Source: Symsagittifera roscoffensis
Taxonomy: Eukaryota; Xenacoelomorpha; Acoela; Convolutidae
Assembly (NCBI RefSeq): GCF_963678635.1
Contig: NC_087068.1
Location: 37,209,436 to 37,273,435 of the forward strand
Length of the DNA: 64,000 bases
Direction: 5' to 3'
This document shows positions 57,401-64,000 of the stretch, piece by piece. The notes below the pieces were generated by a model. That model did not search any database. It was given only the letters and a program-made list of their open reading frames with translations, and was not told where the DNA came from. How positions within the stretch are numbered: position 1 is the stretch's first letter; every line of letters begins with the position of its first letter. Both the position numbers and the translations under genes were made by a program.

Positions 57401-59146
57401 TCATTCAATGTCAGCCCAAGTATGTTTCATCCGCAATCTCAAATACAAACACAAAATTTTAGTGAGGTTGGCGCAGAAATCAAAGCACTCCAAGAATCGT
57501 TCTGCTATAACTAGATTTGAAGTGTTCGAATCCAAGGGGATGATGTGGTCTTGTTTGATATCAGGTCCTTGATCCATTTCGCAACCATCTTGAACGCTCA
57601 GCTCTTGATTGTACCCACTGTCTTTCTTCATACCATTTTGATACATTCCTAAAATTAAGTGAACAATTTTTCGGAAGCGTTTGTTGCCTTTTGTAACAGA
57701 TTAGTTTTTGAGATCGATACTCGTGTTTATGCCTGAAATTTTTCAAAAACAAAACTTCTCAATTTTGAAATTAATAACAGAATTCGAGTAATCCGAACAC
57801 AATATCGGATACTAATTTTAGAGCTCGATACTAGTGTTTTTAATTTATAAGTTTCGAAAGAAGATTCTCAATTTTAAAAGTAAAAACACAAGATGAGTAC
57901 TTCTATCACCATACCTACCGTATACTCTCTTTGAGATGCCCCAGGTGGTGGCGACTAGAATCAACACGCCAATGAGTCCGAACACCACAACAGCACTGAT
58001 AAATCCCCCATTGGCCATCGGAGTCTCCCTTCCATACGCAGCTACGTAGTCCACTTGTATGCCTATAAACATTGCCACGTGATTTGGTAGCATTTCGATG
58101 TAATGGCGCAATTGCCTTTTTCCGCTTCTAAAAACTTAACTGTGTTTTTTGTTGCATTTCGTTTTCTCTTTTTTTTTCTTCGAATTATTTTTTTTTCAAA
58201 TTTGATCTGAATGAACAAAAAATTAATGGTGAACTTTCTCCTTTTACACACCACCCTTCGAATTTTTACACGTATGACTATTGTTCGAGCAATAAATTCC
58301 GCAACTTAATAAACTTGACATTATGACTAGTTACTCCGAAACTAAATATCGACGTATTTTGCCTTGATATTCATACCCCCTTTAATACTAGGGGCGAAAA
58401 TTGAATAGTTGAGCAATGTTCGAGGGCATGGTTTTTATTTATTGGATTTTAAAACTTATTTGCCATAATTAGCTCATCAGAGCTCAACTTTAACGCAAAT
58501 GATCATTTTGCAAAAATTAGAATCACGGGAAAACTGAAATCAATGCGGGCAAATATGAACTTCCTTGATTTTATCAGCATTTATTTAAACTCTTACCCAA
58601 AGCAGGAAGCAGGATAGCGAAATATTCAGCCACTTGTGCATTGGAACAAGAGAGTGGCATGCATGTTCCAAGAGATAATGGGGTGCCGGTTTTGGTTCCG
58701 AATGACACAATGAATGGCCCACTGTCGGGGAAAGAGCTGTCTACTGCAGAAGGATCTGATTTGATGTTCACACATTCTTCAGGCTGACCTGCAAACACGA
58801 CATGAAGAAGAGCGAATCCCGTGCCTGGGACTGCATAAGAGTCCCAAAACTTGAAGTTCTCCGAAACGTTGGCGGCCTTTCGAATAAACCGATTGTCTTT
58901 TTGACACTGCGTTCGTCCTAGTGAATCATTTTCTAAAAGTAGATTTTCATCCTGCTTGTTTTGCACGAGGTAACGTTGCAGATGCTTTAGAACTCTGGCT
59001 GACGAGAAGAGATCGTTAGTGGGTATTTCTAGGAAATTGTTGACTCTTTGGTGTGCGTTTTGAATCAAAAGTTTTGGATTGTTGATCTGTTGGAAAGAGT
59101 TTGGGATCAAAACTAAAAGAAACAAATTTGACCAACTAAGAGACAT
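54404..59146 (-). CDS. NRF-6-like membrane acyltransferase (acyltransferase 3 family), multi-exon
   Basis: Six exons are supported: 59146-58597, 58127-57919, 57648-57451, 56973-56464, 55792-55617 and 55045-54404 (about 760 residues). Exon 1 has a signal peptide (LFLLVLI) and an extracellular NRF domain ending GTCMPLSCS. Exon 2 holds a membrane helix (ISAVVVFGLIGVLILVATTW). Exons 4-6 are the acyltransferase 3 domain, with the GIRVLSLGWVIIGH histidine, HRLIRLWP, GWTWYVSNDVQFF and about ten helices. Visible donors are GT and acceptors AG. Junctions 2-3 to 5-6 are in phase (1, 1, 1, 0). Exon 1 leaves phase 1, whereas the acceptors before exon 2 need phase 2, so a small exon may be missing. Such proteins act in lipid or small-molecule transport in invertebrates; the substrate is unknown. 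Confidence 0.87.
55308..55433 (-). other. Possible cassette exon or exon remnant inside acyltransferase intron 5
   Basis: An open 42-codon segment is flanked by an AAAG acceptor (55434) and a CAG/GTCCCT donor (55307). It is phase 0 at both ends and would fit between exons 5 and 6 without shifting the frame. Its YLEMPNNLTASKYMGILIGIQ resembles YIEMLPNHVAMFIGIQ of exon 2, so it may be an old exon duplicate. Confidence 0.35.
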
Positions 59147-59939
59147 CGCTGTTCAAGCAAAAAAAATCAAGTATAAAATGTTTGAGATAACTCAAGCTAT
59201 TGAGTTGTTGAGCTAATAGCATTTTGATCATGAAATATTAAATGTGTCATTTCTCAATCGTTCAACTTTATTTACTGTTTAATGTTTAATTAGCAACAGG
59301 ACAACACCTACTTTCTGTAAAAAGTAGCTATTGTTGCAGTCAAACTTTGTTTCGTCCTCACAGAGCACATGACACCGGCATTCCGCTGCTCTTGCATTTG
59401 GATAACTCCTATATTTTAATAATTATTAATTGGAAAAACTGTCATGGTCAAAGTCCCACATTCCAACAAAAAGGTCGCGTCAGAAATAAATGAGATGTAT
59501 AAAATCTTTAATCACGAGTCGAGGTGCTCGAATTAAGTTTCTATTTTAGAAGTCAAGCAAGCGCAGTTATTCGACTGAAATTTCGCGGTCGATAAGCAAT
59601 TCTAAGTCGAGCACAAAGCTGGAATCTGCTCAGAAAAGATCTCCACCAGAAAGTTGCAATCAGCAACAATCATTTGAGGAGAGTTACTCTCCGGGAAACT
59701 AGAAGTTTCAGAGGAAATCTTTTATTTTTCAACATCTAAGGGCTCCTGCGTCAGTAAAAAGTATATCTTATCAAAATTTTTCTTTTAGATCACCAGTTTT
59801 AGTCCAGATTAGTGAGAATTTGATTTTGTTGCCGAAATTTTGCCTTTACTCCTTTCTTTAGTCTATTTTCAGTTCAAGCATCATCACAAAATTAAAACGC
59901 ACACCTTATGATTTTTTTTTAAAACTCAGTCATGTCAGA
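59147..59939. other. Upstream region of the acyltransferase gene
   Basis: No gene was recognised. The promoter of the acyltransferase gene should lie here, but no TATA or initiator stands out. Confidence 0.4.
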
Positions 59940-60451
59940 TGATAGTCGCAAAAGTCGAAACATAGGTCGAGCACAGTCGAAACACACCCGACTTGGGTCG
60001 AGAAAAATAAAACATAGGTCGATTACAGTTGAAACATACCCGACTTGGGTCGAGAAAAATAAAACATAGGTCGAGTACAGTTGAAACATACCCGAATTGG
60101 GTCAAGAAAAATAAAACATTGGTCGAGTACAGTTGAAACATACCCGATTTGGGTCGAGAAAAATAAAACATAGGTCGAGTACAGTCGAAAAACAGGTCGA
60201 GCACAGTCGAAAAACAAGCTGAGCACTGTCGAAACATAGGTCGAGCACAGTCGAAACATACCCGACTTGGGTGGAGAAAAATAAAACATAGGTCGAGTAC
60301 ATTTGAAACAAACCCGACTTGGGTCGAGAAAAAGAAAACGTAGGTCGAGTACAGTCGAAAAACAGGCTGAGCACTGTCGAAACATAGGTCGAGCACAGTC
60401 AAAAAACAGGCTGAGCACTGTCGAAACATAGGTCGAGCACAGTCGACGCAT
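59940..60451. repeat. Minisatellite with 51-bp period and shorter subunits
   Basis: GTCGAGAAAAATAAAACATA starts recur at 59998, 60049, 60101 and 60152 (period 51-52 bp), later mixed with 21-24-bp subunits CGAAACATAGGTCGAGCACAGT. Because 51 is a multiple of three and stops are lacking, all three minus frames stay open for 90-164 codons. These are very unlikely to be genes. Confidence 0.85.
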
Positions 60452-60790
60452 AGGTGGGGGGTAGGGGGTTATTGCATATTTGTTTCCACTCCCATGTTCA
60501 TTGTGTGCGATGGCGTCACAGGGGATTAAATAAATGGAATAAATAGAAAAAGAATTTTATTTCAAACCAAAATGAATATCATTTTAGAGAACACAACGCG
60601 CAATTGCGAAAATACTAAGTACTGAATTGAACAATAAATCGATTTATTAAAGAGAAAACAAAATCAAATTTTTTATACAAACCAAATTTCTGATTCAAAC
60701 GCGACAAGATTTTACTTTAATAATTTTCTCCTGTTTCATTATAATTGTTTGTTTGTTTAACAAATCGATTTTTTATGAACAAATGTTTCT
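60452..60790. repeat. Minisatellite flank, duplicated at 63640-64000
   Basis: The sequence from GGTGGGGGGTAGGGGG through ATTGCATATTTGTTTCCACT to the AATAAATCGATTTATTAAAG region recurs near the window's right end with scattered differences. Confidence 0.8.
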
Positions 60791-61599
60791 CTTTGTCATC
60801 AACTTATTCTTTGTGTCCTGTAGAAGTTGTTTAAATGTGTATGTGTTTGGCCTTTTTTTCGGACATGATTTTTAGTTATTTTGAACAGGATTCAAAATTT
60901 TTCAAAAATTAGAGTGCTTGTTTTAAACGTTTCAGAGTTTGTTTGCCTAATTGCTAGGCTTGATTGCTAAAATACCGATTGCTAATTTTTTAAAAGGTAC
61001 GATGTGAGTTAGAGGGCTGATGAATAATCCAAGCGGTATAATCCGATACACCTTCTGCAAGTCGTTCAAGTAGGTTGATACACCGTCACGATCAAGTGCT
61101 TGCGTTAAGAAGGCTTGTTGTTGACGGTTCGTTATTGCAAATTACTAAGTATTTTATGTAATAGAGCTCTTCGTTTGATTTTGAGAAAACTATTTCTACC
61201 TAGGTTTGAGTTTCGACTTTCAAAGAAAACGGAATATTTGTGCTTGGGGTGGTTTTTTTCCAGAACAGTTTCGGCGATCAAAATAAGGTTTTCACAAACA
61301 ATTTTTTTACAAATATCAAACTCGAAACAAAGTTTTACCTCCGATATTTTTTCGCATTTAAGCGTGACGAAGTATCCCGCACAACAAAATCGTTCCAAAT
61401 TGAATTGAGGCTGGCTAAGTGATCGTAATAATTTTCACACTTGATCTTTGATATTGTCCAAAACTTATAGTTTTTCAGTATTTTATTTTCCAGAAAAAAT
61501 TCGATATGGCCAAGAGGCAGTCAAAACACTCCGGAATTTCTCGCGATAAACGTACGAGGAGTCTAGTTGTACACTTCATAGCGTGTGGGGCATGATTTC
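60791..61599. other. Non-coding region with one dispersed repeat box
   Basis: AATATTTGTGCTTGGGGTGG at about 61230 is a reverse-orientation copy of the CCCCGAGCACAAATATT box. Otherwise nothing is recognised. Confidence 0.45.
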
Positions 61600-62620
61600 A
61601 CAGAGTGGCACTTAACTAAACTGAGAATTTTTATTGACTGGATATCTTGGCTGCGATGAACTTTTTATAAAATTTATAGCCTTACAAAGCACTACATTTT
61701 AAAAAACCTTCAAAAAAGCTATCATACACTCATTCAATGTCAGTCCAAGTATGTTTCATCCGCAATCTCAAATACAAACACAAAATTTTAGTGAGGTTGG
61801 CGAAGAAATAAAAGCACTCCAAGAATCGTTCTGCTATAACTAGATTTGAAGTGTTCGAATCTAAGGTGATAATGCGGTCTTGTTTTATATCAGGTTCTTG
61901 AACCAATTCGCAACCATCTTGAACGCTCAGCTCTTGATTGTACCCACTGTCTTTCTTCATACCATTTTGATACATTCCTAAAATTAAGTGAACATTTTTT
62001 CGGAAGCGTTTGTTGCCTTTTATTACAGATTAATTTTTGAGATCGATACTCGTGTTTATGCCTAAAATTTTTGAAAAACGAAAAACTTCTCAATTTTGAA
62101 ATTAATAACAGAATTCGAGTAATCCGAACACAATATCGGATACTAATTTTGGAGCTCGATACTAGTGTTTCTGTTTTATAAATTTCGAAAGAAGCTTCTC
62201 AATTTTGAAAGTAATATCACAAGATGAGTACTTCTATCACCATACCTACCGTATAATCTCTTTGAGATGCCCCAGGTGGTGGCGACTAGAATCAACACGC
62301 CAATGAGTCCGAACACCACAACAGCACTGATAAATCCCCCATTGGCCATCGGAGTCTCCCTTCCATACGCAACTACGTAGTCCACTTGTATGCCTATAAA
62401 CATTGCCACGTGATTTGGTATTATTTAGATGTAATGGCGCAATTACCTTTTTCCGCTTCTAAAAACATAACTGCGTTTTTTGTTGCATTTCTTTTTCTCT
62501 TTTTTTTCTTCGAATTAATTTTTTTTTCAAATTTGATCTGAATAAACAAAAAATTAATGGTGACAATTTCTCCTTTTACACACCACCCTTCGAATTTTTA
62601 CACGTATGACTATTGTTCGA
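61600..62620 (-). pseudogene. Partial duplicate of the acyltransferase gene (exons 2 and 3)
   Basis: This is a close copy of about 57260-58280, covering exon 3 (about 61780-61977), intron 2 and exon 2 (about 62252-62459). In the exon 2 copy two codons have become TAA (the CAA of KRQL and the codon after HYI), and exon 1 and all exons after 3 are absent. It is a dead fragment that arose together with the flanking minisatellite. Confidence 0.87.
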
Positions 62621-62656
62621 AACTTAGGTCGAGCTCAGTCGAATCATAGGTTAAGT
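62621..62656. repeat. Minisatellite remnant left of the MITE
   Basis: CGAAACTTAGGTCGAGCTCAG is a degenerate subunit of the 59940-60451 minisatellite. The MITE inserted into it. Confidence 0.55.
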
Positions 62657-63092
62657 CACTATCGGATTTAGGGGGGATGGACGCCTCCCCCCTCAGGGAT
62701 TCGACTCCCTGCCGACCCAAAGGGTCCCCCTTTGCCTTTGTACTATTTGGAGATATCCAATTTTGGCTGGCTGACCTCAAAACTTTTCTAAATGCGGCTT
62801 CGGCGCTAATATATACTAATTTTGAGGGGGGGGCGCGTGCTGAAAAAACGCGATTTTCTTGTCGAAATTTTCCAAAAAGTGCCGAATAACGCCTTTTTTG
62901 GCCTGCTTTTTTTTGAAAAAAAATTGCCTGCGGCGCAAAAAATTTGGTCCAAATGGGGTCTGTCTCTATACTGAATTACTGAATTGGAGGAGCTTATAAA
63001 ATCAGTTTGTTCGACCTAATAAGTTCGACAAAATTTTCGAATTTTTCTTTTGAAAATCCTCAACGTTCGAGAAAATCCTAGATCCGCATCTG
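62657..63092. mobile_element. Third copy of the hAT MITE, decayed ends
   Basis: Its 436 bp align with 37124-37556 over the whole length (CGGATTTAGG...CTCAGGGATTCGAC...GAGAAAATCCTAGATCCGC). The outermost TIR bases are mutated (CACTAT and CATCTG for CAGGGG and CCCCTG). Confidence 0.82.
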
Positions 63093-63104
63093 GGTCAAGT
63101 AAGT

Positions 63105-63345
63105 CAAAAATTAACTAGTTTTGGTAAAAAAAACTCAAAACATATATGAATAGAGTCGAAAAAGTTAACGATTCTTTGTTGGGTCGGGTCGAGAAAGTCG
63201 AAACATAACAAAATTTGGTCAAGAAAGTCATAACATACCGAAAGTTGGTCCAGAAATTCGAAACATACCAAAGTTTGACCGGGACAGTCGAAACATACCA
63301 ATTTTTAGCAAAATAACATAAATCGAGCACCTCGACGAGGGATAC
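63105..63345. repeat. Degenerate minisatellite, related to 59940-60451
   Basis: Repeats of about 24-34 bp are built on AGTCGAAACATACC and TTGGTC(C/A)AGAAA. More diverged than the 59940 tract. Confidence 0.65.
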
Positions 63346-63639
63346 ACGCCCATACGTTCAAAGAGGAGGATCAAATCTATTCGCACAATGGATAATAATC
63401 TTCATGATTTTTTTTAATTGTAAGCAAAGCTTGCAACAACTTCTGATTTCTGAATTACTCACGGTCTGCTCAAAATCTGAATTTACTCAATTTTTAACGC
63501 CCTCTGAGCATTAATTTCCTCTCTCCTTCTTTTCCTTCGCCCATCCCCTTAAAAACACCCGCTACTACGTTCGCGGTCACACCTACTCACCCATCCTCAC
63601 ATTCGCTACTTTTAGACTTTTAGACCTGGGGGTAGGTAA

Positions 63640-64000
63640 GTAGGTGGGGAGGGGTGAGGGGGGGGGGGGGGGTAATTGCATATTTATTTCCACTCCCATG
63701 TACATTGTGTAATGGCGTCATAGGGGATTAAATAAATGGAATAAATAGAAGAATAAAAATTTTAATTAAAACCAAAATGAATATCATTTTAGAAAATGCA
63801 ACGCGCAATTGCGATAATACTAAGTACTTGATTGAACAATAAATCGATTTATTAAAGCGAAAACAAAATTAAATTTTTTATACAAAACAAAGTTTTGATT
63901 CAAACGCTACAAGATTTTACTTTAATAATTTTCTGCTGTTTCATTATTATTGTTCATTTTCTCAACAAATCGATTTTTTGTGTACAAATGTTTCTATTTT
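63640..64000. repeat. Second copy of the minisatellite flank, with a long G run
   Basis: Matches 60452-60790 from the G-rich start to the window end. An uninterrupted run of about 17 G at 63658-63674 could form a G-quadruplex and may be length-variable. Confidence 0.78.

Noticed and set aside
57561-57752. ORF MFLKNFRHKHEY... overlapping acyltransferase exon 3
   Set aside because: It reads intron 2 and exon 3 out of frame; the in-phase exon 3 joins exons 2 and 4.
59935-60451. Long minus-strand ORFs (up to 164 codons)
   Set aside because: They are products of a 51-bp minisatellite open in all three frames; no promoter, splice site or family match.
61115-61422. ORFs of 60-97 codons on both strands
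   Set aside because: They overlap each other in a region with a dispersed repeat box, have no motif and a composition expected by chance.

Overview
The window is an AT-rich, repeat-dominated piece of a metazoan nuclear genome, from a draft assembly (a 200-base run of N lies at 32040-32239). Spliceosomal introns, histone genes with 3' stem-loops, a Rab GTPase with a CXC prenylation tail and an NRF-6-type membrane acyltransferase all point to an invertebrate animal. I cannot name the species. A Rab intron with a GG donor and transposon-like inverted termini is compatible with lineages known for non-canonical or introner-type introns (for example larvacean tunicates), but that is speculation.

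Layout. 1-1930 is AT-rich with no gene. 1931-8029 is a Ty3/gypsy LTR retrotransposon on the minus strand: 207-bp LTRs, 4-bp target duplication, primer-binding site, polypurine tract, broken gag-pro-RT-RNase H-IN. 8337-15707 and 43810-51127 are two copies of a ~7.3-kb segmental duplication. Each copy carries one complete four-exon Rab11-like gene on the minus strand, whose large intron 2 holds LINE debris, G-rich repeats and a minisatellite, followed by a ~1-kb LTR of a second gypsy-like family. In the second copy that LTR runs into a broken gag and another LTR (to 52895). In the first copy it runs into five tandem 1.43-kb units (15125-22264) that are partly made from the same gag. Next to this array lie a histone H3 and a histone H2B gene (22572-24135), each with one disabling lesion but with recognisable histone stem-loops.

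24425-28468 is a decayed Penelope-like element with a tandem 5' pseudo-LTR, RT remnants and a C-terminal GIY-YIG domain. 29140-32000 is a decayed gypsy element on the minus strand, cut by the assembly gap. 32240-43809 is mostly non-coding. It holds a repeat family with a CCCCGAGCACAAATA box (one copy is a long foldback), hAT-type MITEs, a methyltransferase exon with one stop codon and a short CpG-rich minisatellite. 54404-59146 is an NRF-6-like acyltransferase gene (minus strand, at least six exons). A partial duplicate of exons 2-3 (61600-62640) is a pseudogene. A 51-bp-period minisatellite and its flank (59940-60790) recur in decayed form at 62620-64000.

Only the two Rab genes and the NRF-6 gene look functional. 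The most interesting features are the Rab intron 3 (TIR-bearing, non-GT donor, with coding sequence under purifying selection on both sides) and the tandem array that combines retroelement gag sequence with a promoter-like box also found upstream of the histone H3 gene.
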